Counted from the stretch's first letter, positions 44,821 to 54,874 are shown. The stretch is DNA of 64,000 bases from Fictibacillus halophilus (GCF_016401385.1 NZ_JAEACF010000001.1:2728001-2792000), one strand, 5' to 3'. Made by a program: numbers and translations. Notes: a model not told the origin generated them from the letters alone.

Positions 44821-45825
44821 CTATGGAACAATATTTTTTACAATAGGAATCCTTTGTAGGATCACAACAGCGATATAGCTTGACAGGGTTACGACAATAA
44901 ACGTAACCGGGATACCGAATAATACGTGATACGTCCTGCTGTGAAGAGCAAAGCCGAATAGATCTTGAAATAAACTAGACTTATAAAGGGTTAAAAAGAA
45001 CGGATGGATCAGGAAGATTCCAAAGCTAGCTGCTGCAAAAGAGTTAATCCATTTGATGTTGGCTTTGAAAGATTTTTTAAATAGAACGAAAACCGCCATA
45101 GACACGAACACGGTGTTTGGCGCTAGGTAGTCTAGCCAAAAGATGTCCAATTTTCCTTTTGTAGAAGTCATATAATAAGTACCAAAGATAGTAATGAACA
45201 TTCCAATGACCCCACCTATGTAAACCAGTCCAGTCATCCTTTTACTTAATTCATGTTTGGCAAGCAGATAACCGAGGACGAAATAACCTGCAAAGCCCCA
45301 GAAAACGCCTAGCTTGAATCCTAAATGGGTAGACGTAAAATAAAAAACTACATTTTCTAGCGTCATAAAGAACCAAATCACCACAAAGTAAACAAGAATG
45401 CTCGTATTCTTTGCGATGGCTCGAAATAGTGGTGTAACAAAATAGATTCCTACGATCATATACAAAAACCAGAGATGATAATAAGCTTGGCCGCTGTATA
45501 TGTTTACAATTGCTGCTTTTACCGAAAACAGATCAAACTGCGATCGGTACGTAAAAAGCTCATAGAAGATGGTCCAAAAGAGAAATGGAATAATAATCTT
45601 TGAAGCTCTCTTTTTAAAGAAGACAGAAAGGGGTTCGTCTTTCCCTAACAGCAATGCACCACTGACCATTACAAACACCGGTACACTCCAGCGAGCAAAA
45701 CTATCAATAATATTTGCGAGCCACCACGTTTTTGAAATATCGACTGCCATCAAACTAGCGATTACATGTATCATAACAACGGCCATGATCGCTAAAGCTC
45801 TTAGTGCATTTGCATATTGAATCAA
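44821..45825 (-). CDS. Acyltransferase-3 family membrane protein (O-acetyltransferase)
   Basis: 334 residues, TTG start with AGAAGGA upstream. Ten membrane segments; family opening YANALRALAIMAVVMIHVIA with the active-region His, and SVPVFVMVSGALLLGKDE. No extra domain. Divergent from secA2 with a short shared promoter region. Comparable acetyltransferases (PatA-type) O-acetylate the secondary wall polymer that anchors SLH proteins in B. anthracis; the same job is likely but not proven here. Confidence 0.82.
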   Translation of the reverse strand: MIQYANALRALAIMAVVMIHVIASLMAVDISKTWWLANIIDSFARWSVPVFVMVSGALLLGKDEPLSVFFKKRASKIIIPFLFWTIFYELFTYRSQFDLFSVKAAIVNIYSGQAYYHLWFLYMIVGIYFVTPLFRAIAKNTSILVYFVVIWFFMTLENVVFYFTSTHLGFKLGVFWGFAGYFVLGYLLAKHELSKRMTGLVYIGGVIGMFITIFGTYYMTSTKGKLDIFWLDYLAPNTVFVSMAVFVLFKKSFKANIKWINSFAAASFGIFLIHPFFLTLYKSSLFQDLFGFALHSRTYHVLFGIPVTFIVVTLSSYIAVVILQRIPIVKNIVP

Positions 45826-45970
45826 GAGATTATCCTTCTTTCACTTGTCTATTTTTCTTTAATCATACAAATCCCTACTATATATGACAATATCTTCTTT
45901 TTATTTTAAAAGGTTATTTAACCATTTTTGTTAAAATCATTCTATTTTTGGATATTTTTATAAATTCCTG

Positions 45971-45979
45971 TGATATACT
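45971..45979 (+). promoter_or_regulatory. Extended -10 promoter candidate for secA2
   Basis: TGATATACT (TGn-TATACT), 30 nt upstream of the secA2 ATG. No good -35 at 17 nt. Confidence 0.45.
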
Positions 45980-46009
45980 AGTTTCAGTATTTAATAAGGA
46001 GAGAGTAAG

Positions 46010-48373
46010 ATGTTGACCTACTTGAAAAACATCATAGATGAACAGCATAGAACGTTAAAAAAATATACCAAAATGGTGGACCATATTAACGAACTAGAAA
46101 CTATTGTTGAAAAATATACGGACGAGGACTTACGTGCTAGAACTACATATTTCAAAGAACAGCTTGCAGAAGGAAAGACAATTGACGACATCAAGTTTGA
46201 AGCGTTTGCTGTTGTTCGTGAAGCATCTAAACGTGTGCTGGGCATGCGTCATTTTGACGTTCAGCTGATTGGTGGACTTGTTTTATTAGAAGGAAATATT
46301 GCCGAGATGGCTACAGGTGAAGGTAAGACGCTTGTCGCTTCCCTTCCATCCTATGTTCGAGCGTTAGAAGGCAAAGGCGTTCACGTGATCACAGTAAACG
46401 ACTACCTCGCACGCCGTGACTGCGAGATCATCGGGCAGATTCATACGTTCCTTGGTCTGACGGTTGGATTGAACGTACCTTTAATGAAGCCAGAGGAAAA
46501 ATCAGCTGCTTATCAAGCAGATATTACGTATGGTGTTGGTAATGAGTTCGGGTTTGATTATTTGCGCGACAACATGGTATCTCATCCCTCACAAAAAGTT
46601 CAGCGCCCTTACCACTTTGCCATTTTAGATGAAGCTGATAGCGTACTTGTTGATGAAGCTCGTACACCGCTCATCATTGCCGGTAAAACGCAAGTAAGCC
46701 AAGAGCTTCATTACGTTTGTGCGCAGCTTGTAAAGCGTTTCAATGAAGATGAGCATTATTTGTATGACCCTGAAACAAAAGCAGTCAGTCTGACGGACTC
46801 GGGAATCGACCGCATCGAATCTGGTTTTGGTATCGAGAATCTCTATGACCTCGATCATCAGATGCTGTATCACTATGTGATTCAAGGTCTACGTGCTGCC
46901 ATCATGTTGAAGCGTGACGTTGATTATATTGTTCGTGATGGAAAGATTGAGCTTGTCGATCAATTCACGGGCCGTATTTTAGAAGGAAGAACATACAGTG
47001 ATGGTCTTCACCAAGCGATTGAAGCGAAAGAAGGCCTTCAAGTAACAGAAGAAAACAAAACACAAGCCTCTGTTACCATTCAGAACTATTACAGAATGTA
47101 CCCGATGATTTCGGGTATGACAGGAACAGCGAAAACGGAAGAAAAAGAGTTTCGTGATGTGTACGGTGTACAAGTTGTTCCCATTCCAACGAACAGACCA
47201 AAGGTTCGTGAAGATCTTTCAGATCGTGTGTATGCTACTCATGAGCATAAATATGAAGCGGTGGCCGAAGAAGTTGCACGTATACATAGTACCTCGCAAC
47301 CTGTCTTAATCGGTACAACTTCAATTGCTCAATCAGAGGAAGTCGCATCCTATCTTGATAAAAAAGGTTTATCTTATCAACTTCTGAACGCAAAAAGTGA
47401 AGAACAAGAAGCACAGCTGATTTCTTTAGCAGGTCAGAAGGGGCAGATTACGATCGCAACAAATATGGCTGGCCGTGGGACTGACATCTTGCTTGGTGAA
47501 GGTGTGAAAGAACTTGGTGGTCTCTATGTGATTGGAACAGAACGTCATGAGAGCCGACGCATTGATAATCAGCTTAAAGGCCGTTCTGGACGCCAAGGTG
47601 ATCCAGGTAAATCTCAATTTTTTGTCAGCATCCAAGATGATATCGTTAAGCGTTTTGCACGAGTAGAGCTTGAAAAGTTTGAAAAAGGAATGAAGACGGA
47701 TGCGACTGGTCTGATTTTAAACCAAAGTCCGTTAGCTTTCATGGATCGTGTTCAGCGTATTTGTGAAGGTTTCAACTATTCTAGCCGTGAATACACATTA
47801 AAGTTAGATGATGTAGTCAATCAGCAGCGTAACATCATCTATAAAATGAGAGATCAGTTGCTAGAGCAGCAAGATATGTTCCCGTTTGTCAAAGAAATGG
47901 CCGAAGATGCCGTTGAAAAAGTATACAACGACCATATTACAGAAGAACTGTTACCTGAAGAATGGGATCTAGTCGCTCTTCAATCAGATTTGAGAATGTT
48001 ATATGGAAACTTTATTTCTTTAAACGATCGCTATTCAGAAGAAATTGATCTTCAACACCATTTAAAGGAACAGTTTTCTATCTATTTAAATGAACTAGAA
48101 GCATTCTTAAAATTAAATGATGAGATGACTGAGTGGTTAAAAGGCCGTACTTTGATGGCTCTTGATTTTGAATGGGTGAACCATTTAGAAGCGATGAGTC
48201 ATTTAAAAGAAGGAATTGGATTACGCAGCTACGGTCAAGAAGATCCGATGCGAATCTATGAAAAAGAAGGCCTTCAAATTTTTATCGGAACGCGCCATAA
48301 AATTCATAAAACAACCATTAATCAACTGACTCAGTTCATGCAAACACTCGAATTACAAAAGCAAAACTCATAA
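46010..48373 (+). CDS. secA2: Accessory preprotein translocase ATPase SecA2
   Basis: 787 residues, roughly 50 shorter than housekeeping SecA and without the C-terminal zinc-binding SecB tail. Walker A MATGEGKTLVA, DEADSVLVDEARTPLIIAG and the helicase motifs TNMAGRGTDILLGEGV and GRSGRQGDPG are intact. SecA2 proteins power export of selected surface proteins; in B. anthracis SecA2 with SlaP exports the S-layer proteins Sap and EA1. AAGGAGAG precedes the ATG. slaP begins 11 nt after the stop, so they form one operon, which argues strongly for the S-layer role. Confidence 0.93.
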   Translation: MLTYLKNIIDEQHRTLKKYTKMVDHINELETIVEKYTDEDLRARTTYFKEQLAEGKTIDDIKFEAFAVVREASKRVLGMRHFDVQLIGGLVLLEGNIAEMATGEGKTLVASLPSYVRALEGKGVHVITVNDYLARRDCEIIGQIHTFLGLTVGLNVPLMKPEEKSAAYQADITYGVGNEFGFDYLRDNMVSHPSQKVQRPYHFAILDEADSVLVDEARTPLIIAGKTQVSQELHYVCAQLVKRFNEDEHYLYDPETKAVSLTDSGIDRIESGFGIENLYDLDHQMLYHYVIQGLRAAIMLKRDVDYIVRDGKIELVDQFTGRILEGRTYSDGLHQAIEAKEGLQVTEENKTQASVTIQNYYRMYPMISGMTGTAKTEEKEFRDVYGVQVVPIPTNRPKVREDLSDRVYATHEHKYEAVAEEVARIHSTSQPVLIGTTSIAQSEEVASYLDKKGLSYQLLNAKSEEQEAQLISLAGQKGQITIATNMAGRGTDILLGEGVKELGGLYVIGTERHESRRIDNQLKGRSGRQGDPGKSQFFVSIQDDIVKRFARVELEKFEKGMKTDATGLILNQSPLAFMDRVQRICEGFNYSSREYTLKLDDVVNQQRNIIYKMRDQLLEQQDMFPFVKEMAEDAVEKVYNDHITEELLPEEWDLVALQSDLRMLYGNFISLNDRYSEEIDLQHHLKEQFSIYLNELEAFLKLNDEMTEWLKGRTLMALDFEWVNHLEAMSHLKEGIGLRSYGQEDPMRIYEKEGLQIFIGTRHKIHKTTINQLTQFMQTLELQKQNS

Positions 48374-48384
48374 GGAGGTTCATC

Positions 48385-49287
48385 ATGCTTTCTCTTTTTA
48401 AAAAGAAAAACTTAAACAAGACTGGAGAAGACACAACGGTGTCCTCTGAAGAATTATTAAATGAAACGAGTGCTAATCTTTCTGCTGAGGAAGAAGTGGA
48501 AACATCACTTCACTACTCTCCTGCCTATATGCCAACACAGGAATTAAAATATGTATATCAATTCTTAAATCTTGATCTGACTCCACTTAAACCTAACCAG
48601 GTATCACTTTCTGGGATCGATTTAAAACAGGATGGTGGAGATGTGACGGTTACAGCCTTCATTCGCAACAGTTTGGATAAGGCGATTCAACTACAAGAGA
48701 TTCCTCTACTACTTTTAGGTGTAGAGGATGAGATGTTGGGTCGTAAAGTGTTCAACTTTGCTGAGGTTGGCGAGATACCAGCGAAAAGCAGTACGCCATG
48801 GGTTTTCACGTTCAGTGGAGATGAATTGGCTACTGTTGAGGAGTTCCCTAAAACCGGCTGGAAACTTGCTTTTGAATTAAAGACGGCACGAAGACATGAA
48901 CTAGATTTAGAGGAGAGCTGGGCGAACAGCCTTCCTGAAGAGGACAAAGCTCGCTTGCACCAGCTGGTCGCTGAAATTCAAGCACCGAAACCTGGTGAAG
49001 TGAACTTTATGGGACTTCAGGCGAAGCAAACTTCCGAAGGCAATTTGCATGTGACGATGCTCATTCGAAATGGCTCGGATAAAAATATTCAGTTGCAGCA
49101 GCTGCCTTTAGAAGTAACAGATGCCTCTGAAGAAGTCATCGCAAAAGGCGGATTTACGCTGGATGATTTAGAAGTGAAGGCAAACACGAGCAAGCCATGG
49201 ACATTTATCTTCCCTAGCGACCTCGTGTTGAAGGAAAATGTAGACCTATCTGTGTGGAAAGCTTATCCACCGCAACAACATTCTTAA
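48385..49287 (+). CDS. slaP: Accessory Sec system S-layer assembly protein SlaP
   Basis: 300 residues, cytoplasmic, no signal peptide. An acidic N-terminus is followed by two copies of a SLAP-type beta domain: residues about 65-175 (VYQFLNLDLTPLKPNQVSLSG) and 185-295 (LHQLVAEIQAPKPGEVNFMG). Each copy ends near PWVFTF or PWTFIF. It is the partner of SecA2 for export of S-layer proteins. AAGGAGG lies inside the short gap after secA2. The window shows no large, separate S-layer protein, so its main substrate may be outside the window or among the SLH proteins here. Confidence 0.9.
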   Translation: MLSLFKKKNLNKTGEDTTVSSEELLNETSANLSAEEEVETSLHYSPAYMPTQELKYVYQFLNLDLTPLKPNQVSLSGIDLKQDGGDVTVTAFIRNSLDKAIQLQEIPLLLLGVEDEMLGRKVFNFAEVGEIPAKSSTPWVFTFSGDELATVEEFPKTGWKLAFELKTARRHELDLEESWANSLPEEDKARLHQLVAEIQAPKPGEVNFMGLQAKQTSEGNLHVTMLIRNGSDKNIQLQQLPLEVTDASEEVIAKGGFTLDDLEVKANTSKPWTFIFPSDLVLKENVDLSVWKAYPPQQHS

Positions 49288-49304
49288 AAGAATAGCATAT
49301 GAAG

Positions 49305-49357
49305 CCAACTTCATGAGGACTTATTTTATAATAAGTTCTTGTGGGGTTGGTTTTTTT
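49305..49357 (+). terminator. Strong terminator of secA2-slaP
   Basis: Twenty-base stem starting CCAACTTCATGAGG and ending GTTGG, several G-U pairs, short AT loop, then seven T. Confidence 0.85.
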
Positions 49358-49417
49358 GTTGGTGTGGGTTGATTTGAGTGGGTGGTGAGGGGTTCGTGGT
49401 GGGATGAGGGTTTGCGA

Positions 49418-49535
49418 AATTTGTCGTGGGATGTCGACTCGCGAGTATATTGTGCAAATTCGTGAAATTACAGATAAAATTCGTGAGATTATCAACCATT
49501 TTCGCGAGATTATCGCCCATTTTCGCGAAATTGTT
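49418..49535 (-). repeat. Phased TCACGA-box element, copy 4 (inverted)
   Basis: Read on the minus strand: boxes TCGCGA, TCGCGA, TCACGA, TCACGA, ending in CTCGCGAG then GTCGACATCCCACGAC. On the plus strand the matching TCG starts are 49523, 49502, 49481, 49460 and 49439, spacing 21 throughout. Here the two outer boxes have CGCGA rather than CACGA. The CTCGCGAG end faces the secA2-slaP terminator, so the element has the same polarity to the terminator as in the other copies, although its orientation in the window is reversed. Confidence 0.9.
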
Positions 49536-49582
49536 TCAACTTAAAGTTACAAACTGAACTCCGCGCCCTCCTTTTAACGAAC

Positions 49583-49615
49583 AAAACCATACCTAAATCA
49601 ATAGGTATGGTTTTT
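49583..49615 (-). terminator. Terminator of the M14 carboxypeptidase gene
   Basis: AAACCATACCTA / TAGGTATGGTTT, 6-nt loop. T-rich on both sides, so it may act in both directions. Confidence 0.8.
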
Positions 49616-49621
49616 CTCCAC

Positions 49622-51787
49622 TTATTTTTCTTCATTCACGGGTGTTTCTTCTAAATTCTGAACAGATTGAGATTCAATCTGACCATTTTCCGATTCTTTT
49701 ACTGAACTTTCTTCTACAGCGTGATCTTCAGTAGTCTCTTCCGTAGATGAACCCTGCTCAACTGCTGGAGTTTCCTCACCGGTTGCTCCCTCTTCTTCAT
49801 GAGTCGGCTCTCCACCTGGTAAAGTGCCTTCATCTGGCGTTGTTTCCTCAACCGGAGCAGTCTCCTCACCCGGTGCTGTTTCTCCATCCACATCCGGATC
49901 AGCAGGAGCTGTTCCTTCTGCTTCAGGCTGCTGCTCTTCCACATTTACAGCTTCCGTTTCTACAGCTGGAGCTTCCTCTGCTGGCTGTTCAACCGCAGCG
50001 GCCGCATTTGAAACATGGACCGTCCATTCACTCTGAGACCATACGACATTGAAGCCAAATGCTTCAGAAATAATACGGATCGGCAGCATCGTTGTATTTT
50101 GATCAACGACTACTGGCTCGCTCATGAAAATGTATTTACCATTTACAGAAATAGTGCGTTCTTTTAAGTTGATGACCATTTTCATTCCGTCTTTTTCTGC
50201 GGTAACAATATTGTTAGCAAATGTAACCGTTGCACCCATTGCTGTTAAAAGATCACGAAGCGGTAAGTATACTGTGTCATATCCATAAATATGTGCTGCA
50301 GGATCAAAGTTTTGCTTTACCCCATCAATTGTCACGGCAACTGGTTTCGGATTTTTTACGTTCGCATCCATTACGTAACGATCTGTGATTGAAGCTGTAT
50401 AGGTTGCGTTATCCCACTTTGTTTCAGCTCCAAGGGCGTTCGCAATAAAGCGAAGCGGTACCATCGTTCGGTTGTCGATCACTTGAGGTGCAGCATCAAA
50501 CGTTACAGTCGATGTGCCACTAGCCGAAACGACGGTCGCCGTTTTTGAGCCAAGCTTAAAGGTTACCGTTCTGTCCCATCTGCTTGCTTTTATCACACCA
50601 GTTGAGACATCGTAATTAACTGTTGCTTCTAACTTTTCAAAGATTCCACGAAGTGGTACATACGTGCGGCCGTCTTTTGCAAATGCATCTTCATCATAGC
50701 TGAAAAGCTCGCCATTCACTTTTACGGTAATTTTCTGTTCAGGCTCGTAACGTGGACTGTTCACATACAGTTTATAGCCCTCTTGCGCTACATAAAGCCC
50801 AACATATTTATTCTGCGACCAGATCGCTGGATACTCTGAAACGGGAACATGCGTATTGCCAGCATAGTTTCCAAGTTCAGGTGTGAATCCTGGACGCTTG
50901 TATTTAATAATGAACCAGTCTGTGTATCCTCCACCCGAAGGATTTGTTCCAGGATAGATCAGGCTGTATCCTGTCATATTTCCGATCGCTTTTGCGTAGG
51001 CGTGGTCTCGGTTATACCAGCTTCCTGTTTGATGAAAGTTCCAATACAGGATCTCGCCACTCGTATGATAGGCGATGGCCATCTCAGGATTAACCTGTGC
51101 GGTGAAATTCACCATCACTCTTGATTCTGCTTGGTTAACAGGCGCAGTACCTTTGTAATTGCTCCAGGATGGACCTGGTTTATTGTTCTTGATGTTCGCC
51201 CAATCTGCAGCATATTGTCGGTTAAGATCTACACCACGAGCGTTTGCTTTCCAACGTTTAAAATCTGTGCTGCCTTCGTTCATGTTGATGAGTTTAAACT
51301 GATCTGCAGACGGAAATTTCGTCAATCCGTACTGTTGCAGCGTAACACCGTCCGGATTTACCATCGGCACAAACCACATCGTTGTTTTGTTTAACACATC
51401 ACGAACGTTATACTTTCCTAAAGAATCACCGTTCGTATATGCACTAGCATATTCGTCAATCATATCCATGGATAGATTCGTAGAGATCCATTCACGGGCA
51501 TGATGTGAACCATTAATAAGAACATTCGCATTGCCTTTTCCTAGTTTGATCGCATAGATCGGACGATTATATTCACTGCGTCCAATCTCTTTATAGCTGA
51601 CTAAGCCTGGATAGTGCGCCGCCAGTTCTTTCATGTCTGTAATCATCTCATCATATGTATAAAATTGATTTGGATTTACAAGATCGTGTGCTGCTTCCAC
51701 CGTTTGGTTTCCCGTAAAACTAAACGTCGAAAACAAAGAGACGATCAGACAAAGAGCCATAAAACTATGAAGTTGTCGCTTCCCCAA
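49622..51787 (-). CDS. Secreted M14 zinc carboxypeptidase with stalk domains
   Basis: 721 residues, TTG start after GGGGAG. Signal peptide (to about ...TVEAA). Peptidase M14 domain with zinc ligands in SHHAREW and IAYHTSGE, MVNPDGV, and catalytic Glu in GFTPELGNY. Two copper-amine-oxidase-N-like (stalk) domains follow (VKVNGELFSYDEDAFAKDGR; VTIDGVKQNFDPAAHIYG), which usually act as wall-associated structural modules. The last 120 residues are an acidic E/P/T-rich tail. It would trim peptides or peptidoglycan stems outside the cell. No SLH domain. Confidence 0.87.
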   Translation of the reverse strand: MGKRQLHSFMALCLIVSLFSTFSFTGNQTVEAAHDLVNPNQFYTYDEMITDMKELAAHYPGLVSYKEIGRSEYNRPIYAIKLGKGNANVLINGSHHAREWISTNLSMDMIDEYASAYTNGDSLGKYNVRDVLNKTTMWFVPMVNPDGVTLQQYGLTKFPSADQFKLINMNEGSTDFKRWKANARGVDLNRQYAADWANIKNNKPGPSWSNYKGTAPVNQAESRVMVNFTAQVNPEMAIAYHTSGEILYWNFHQTGSWYNRDHAYAKAIGNMTGYSLIYPGTNPSGGGYTDWFIIKYKRPGFTPELGNYAGNTHVPVSEYPAIWSQNKYVGLYVAQEGYKLYVNSPRYEPEQKITVKVNGELFSYDEDAFAKDGRTYVPLRGIFEKLEATVNYDVSTGVIKASRWDRTVTFKLGSKTATVVSASGTSTVTFDAAPQVIDNRTMVPLRFIANALGAETKWDNATYTASITDRYVMDANVKNPKPVAVTIDGVKQNFDPAAHIYGYDTVYLPLRDLLTAMGATVTFANNIVTAEKDGMKMVINLKERTISVNGKYIFMSEPVVVDQNTTMLPIRIISEAFGFNVVWSQSEWTVHVSNAAAAVEQPAEEAPAVETEAVNVEEQQPEAEGTAPADPDVDGETAPGEETAPVEETTPDEGTLPGGEPTHEEEGATGEETPAVEQGSSTEETTEDHAVEESSVKESENGQIESQSVQNLEETPVNEEK

Positions 51788-51935
51788 AAATATTCTCCCC
51801 TTCCAAAAATAAACTACTTTAGTAGATTATAAGTATTATGAAATGCAGTCAAAGTGAAATAGACTTATCTTTTGTTAAACTATTGTTACAAAGCATCTAT
51901 ATTTTGGCTACTTTATAAAATTCTTCAAATAACGA

Positions 51936-51962
51936 CAAAAACCTGCCTAAAATAGACAGGTT
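51936..51962 (-). terminator. Terminator candidate of the SLH phosphodiester glycosidase gene
   Basis: AAACCTG / CAGGTTC arms at 51939-51962, with minus-strand GTTTTTG. It lies about 85 nt past the stop, so a 3' leader would be transcribed. Confidence 0.5.
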
Positions 51963-52043
51963 CTTGTAGGATGTGTAACTTAGTACTTCTTTTATCGGCT
52001 ATATTTAGATAATGTTTAGCATGTTTTTAAAAGATTATAAAAA

Positions 52044-54572
52044 TTAATTGATATAACGATCTAACATGGATGAAAATTCAGCACGAGTAATCGGATTAAG
52101 CGGACGGAACGTACCATCTTCATACCCACTCGTTATTCCATTAGCTAATACAGTCTGAATTGAACCGTATGCCCAGAAGCTTTGTTTAACATCTGTAAAC
52201 GATTTTGATGTTTGTCCTTTTAACTCATAAGCTCGTTGGATAATGGACGCCATTTCACCACGACTTAAGGTCTCGTCTGGTCCAAAACGGCCATCAGGGA
52301 ATCCTGACATCGCGCCAACCTTTGCTACAGCTGCAATGGTTCCATATCCATAAGTACTTGGTGAAACATCTTTAAAGCCTGGGTTAACGACATTTTTAGT
52401 TTCAAGCCCCATCTGTTTTGAAATCATTGTTGCTGCTTGAAGACGAGTAATCTTGTCATTAGGACCAAATTTTCCATTCGGATAACCGCTGATAATGTTC
52501 TGGCCCGTTAATTTTAAGATCGACTCCTTTGCCCAAGACGCTTTTTCGAGATCAGTAAAGAGTGGCTCAGCATAACCGGCATCATAAACCGCTTGCAGCT
52601 TATCAAAATAGATCGTTCCTTTGTTATGCTTAGCTGCATTTGTCTCAGCAAAATATAGCTGTTTCACTTTTATCGGATACGCAAGATCGGAACTGAGCTT
52701 AACGTCAGCATATTTCCAACCCTTCCACGTCATTCCACCTTGCTCTGTAAAATCAATCGTTTGAGCTTTTCCTGCAGCATCGACAATCTGACCGCGAAGC
52801 CAGTGACCAGATCCATCATTATGCACCCATACTCCAAGTGAATGAGGATTGCCTTTTACAGGTATCGCTTGTTTAGCATCTAGATACGCAGCTGCTGTTT
52901 CTCCACCGCTATTTGTAAAATCATAGCTAACTTTCGCTGCAGATCCTTCTCTTGCTAAATAGGAATCTCCAGATAGTGTTACTTTCGAACGTGCTCCAAT
53001 CGTGCTCCAATTAGCTAGCGAGTTAAATGAATCGAGTGGCAACACTTTTGTATGGGATGGAACTGAATTTGTAACTGTAACGGGAATCCTTGCTACAGCT
53101 CCACCATGAGTAGCGACAAGTGCACCTTTTCCTTCTTTTTTCGCATAAAAGACGTTTCCTTGCATGATTCCTACTCCACCTTCAACCGTCCAGTTTAACT
53201 GTGATGATGTTAGGTTGAGACGGTTATAGTTCTCGTCTAGCGCGTATTTTAACGGAACAGCGCCACTCATTCCTACTTCAAGTGCTGGCGCTTCGCCTAA
53301 AACAAGCATTGCTGTATTCCCTGCTGGTGCTGTATTAACAACTTCCAGAATAGAAGAAACTGCTCGCTCCACTCCATCTGATGGTGTATTCATTAATACC
53401 GGTTCATAAGCTCCGTACGGACGTGCAACCATCGCTGATGATCCACCTCCATCTAGGTTCATCGCATAATCTGCACCAAGCGAGATCAAATAGTTTGCCA
53501 TGGCTGGAAGACTGGAGCCTTTACTAGCTGAAGAACGCCCATCATTAACGATAAAGAAAAGCTTTTTATTATCTTTATCGTACGCTACAACCGTACGTGG
53601 AGCTCTGTCTTTTACAAGATAGTCATTACTAGACATTGAGATTTCGACTTTTCCGTTACGAACAAGCATTGGCCCGCTGCCTAAAATAAACTCGGCATCT
53701 TTCCATTTTTGCTCGATGTTCGCTGAAACGGACACCTTGTCTCCTGGTTTTAAGCCCGCTAATTGCTTAGAAAAATCGCCACCTGCAAACGAAACGATCA
53801 TTCCTCCTTTAGGAATGGAACGGTCAGCTTTTTGACTTAATCTCGTAATCTCTGAAACCGTTCCTGTGATCGTATCACCGAAACCAATCTCAGCAGGATC
53901 TTTTGACGTATTTGTAATAATTACTTCTGTGCCCCATTCGTTCGTACCCGAAGACGCTAGCTTGTTATCCTTTGTATAAAGAATGCCTGCTTCTGATTCA
54001 CGCACAGAGTTCATGCTGTATAACGGCAACGTTTTTCCACCAAATGAAAATGATAGACTTGGACGTGTATAGTCAATGATCGGCTCTCCATCAGCACCGA
54101 TTCCGAATCCGACTGCTACATTCATTGGTGACGTTGAATCTCCTGTTACAACTCCATAGTTTACGATTTCATTGTTTTGTGAAAGAACGCCAGTGGGTGC
54201 ATATCCATACTTATCGTTTGAGCGAAAGAATGAAGCATTTACAGCACCAACGACATAATGGCCTGGACGATTATCTAATTTTGCTCTTTTGGAAACCGTC
54301 ATTAACGAACTGATCGGATTCGGCACCCCTACCTTTACGGTTGTATGAGGCTGCCCCCATTTTGTTTCAAGCATAAAAATATCTTGATTCGCAGAAGCAC
54401 TTTTATATGTAATCTCTTTAAAAGTTGCACTTTTTGATAGTTTGATCTCTTTCACTGTTTTTGAGTTAACAAACTCTGAAGCGTATGTATAACTAGCACC
54501 GAAAGCAGTCTGTCCTGCTAATAAGAGCGCTAATACAGCCCCCGTTTTCCTCTTTAAAAATCTTCCCCGCAT
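52044..54572 (-). CDS. SLH-anchored phosphodiester glycosidase (NAGPA family)
   Basis: 842 residues. Signal peptide (...GASYTYA), then a NAGPA/PF09992 domain: VGAVNASFFRSNDKYGYAPT, GSGPMLVRNG, RAPRTVVAY and NLDGGGSSAMV (about residues 100-410). A beta-rich region with a carbohydrate-binding-like fold (520-670) follows. Three C-terminal SLH domains (FTDLEKASWAKESI; FKDVSPSTYGYGTI; FTDVKQSFWAYGSI) complete it. The enzyme family cleaves sugar-1-phosphodiesters such as GlcNAc-1-P linked groups. A possible substrate here is the phosphodiester link of wall polymer or teichoic acid (inference). GGGGGA precedes the ATG. Confidence 0.87.
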   Translation of the reverse strand: MRGRFLKRKTGAVLALLLAGQTAFGASYTYASEFVNSKTVKEIKLSKSATFKEITYKSASANQDIFMLETKWGQPHTTVKVGVPNPISSLMTVSKRAKLDNRPGHYVVGAVNASFFRSNDKYGYAPTGVLSQNNEIVNYGVVTGDSTSPMNVAVGFGIGADGEPIIDYTRPSLSFSFGGKTLPLYSMNSVRESEAGILYTKDNKLASSGTNEWGTEVIITNTSKDPAEIGFGDTITGTVSEITRLSQKADRSIPKGGMIVSFAGGDFSKQLAGLKPGDKVSVSANIEQKWKDAEFILGSGPMLVRNGKVEISMSSNDYLVKDRAPRTVVAYDKDNKKLFFIVNDGRSSASKGSSLPAMANYLISLGADYAMNLDGGGSSAMVARPYGAYEPVLMNTPSDGVERAVSSILEVVNTAPAGNTAMLVLGEAPALEVGMSGAVPLKYALDENYNRLNLTSSQLNWTVEGGVGIMQGNVFYAKKEGKGALVATHGGAVARIPVTVTNSVPSHTKVLPLDSFNSLANWSTIGARSKVTLSGDSYLAREGSAAKVSYDFTNSGGETAAAYLDAKQAIPVKGNPHSLGVWVHNDGSGHWLRGQIVDAAGKAQTIDFTEQGGMTWKGWKYADVKLSSDLAYPIKVKQLYFAETNAAKHNKGTIYFDKLQAVYDAGYAEPLFTDLEKASWAKESILKLTGQNIISGYPNGKFGPNDKITRLQAATMISKQMGLETKNVVNPGFKDVSPSTYGYGTIAAVAKVGAMSGFPDGRFGPDETLSRGEMASIIQRAYELKGQTSKSFTDVKQSFWAYGSIQTVLANGITSGYEDGTFRPLNPITRAEFSSMLDRYIN

Positions 54573-54767
54573 TCTCTTCTTCCCCCATACCTTTTAATGT
54601 AATTTTTTCCAACACCTTTACTATTTTATAATAAATGTAATAGATTGCAAGATTATGTAAAAATATAGTGAAAAAGAACTAAAATTGTTTTATTAGGAAA
54701 ATTAATGTAGAATTCGGATATGAAGTTACATATAGTAGTTTTTGATGAGTTTAGTAGTGAGGACACC

Positions 54768-54795
54768 TAAATACGGAACGAAGAATTACCGATAT
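54768..54795 (+). promoter_or_regulatory. Sigma-D-like promoter upstream of the four-TM protein
   Basis: TAAA, 16 nt, ACCGATAT, 80 nt before the ATG at 54875. Seven of eight -10 positions match GCCGATAT. The rest of 54573-54767 shows no gene. Confidence 0.45.
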
Positions 54796-54874
54796 AAATG
54801 GAGCACGGACCGAACTATATCGCCGTGACATTCATTCTAAGATAAAAATCACTAGTAGAATTAGAGGTTTAGTT

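Noticed and set aside
49747..50052. Forward ORFs opposite the M14 carboxypeptidase tail
   Set aside because: They mirror the E/P/T-rich low-complexity tail of the real gene on the other strand.
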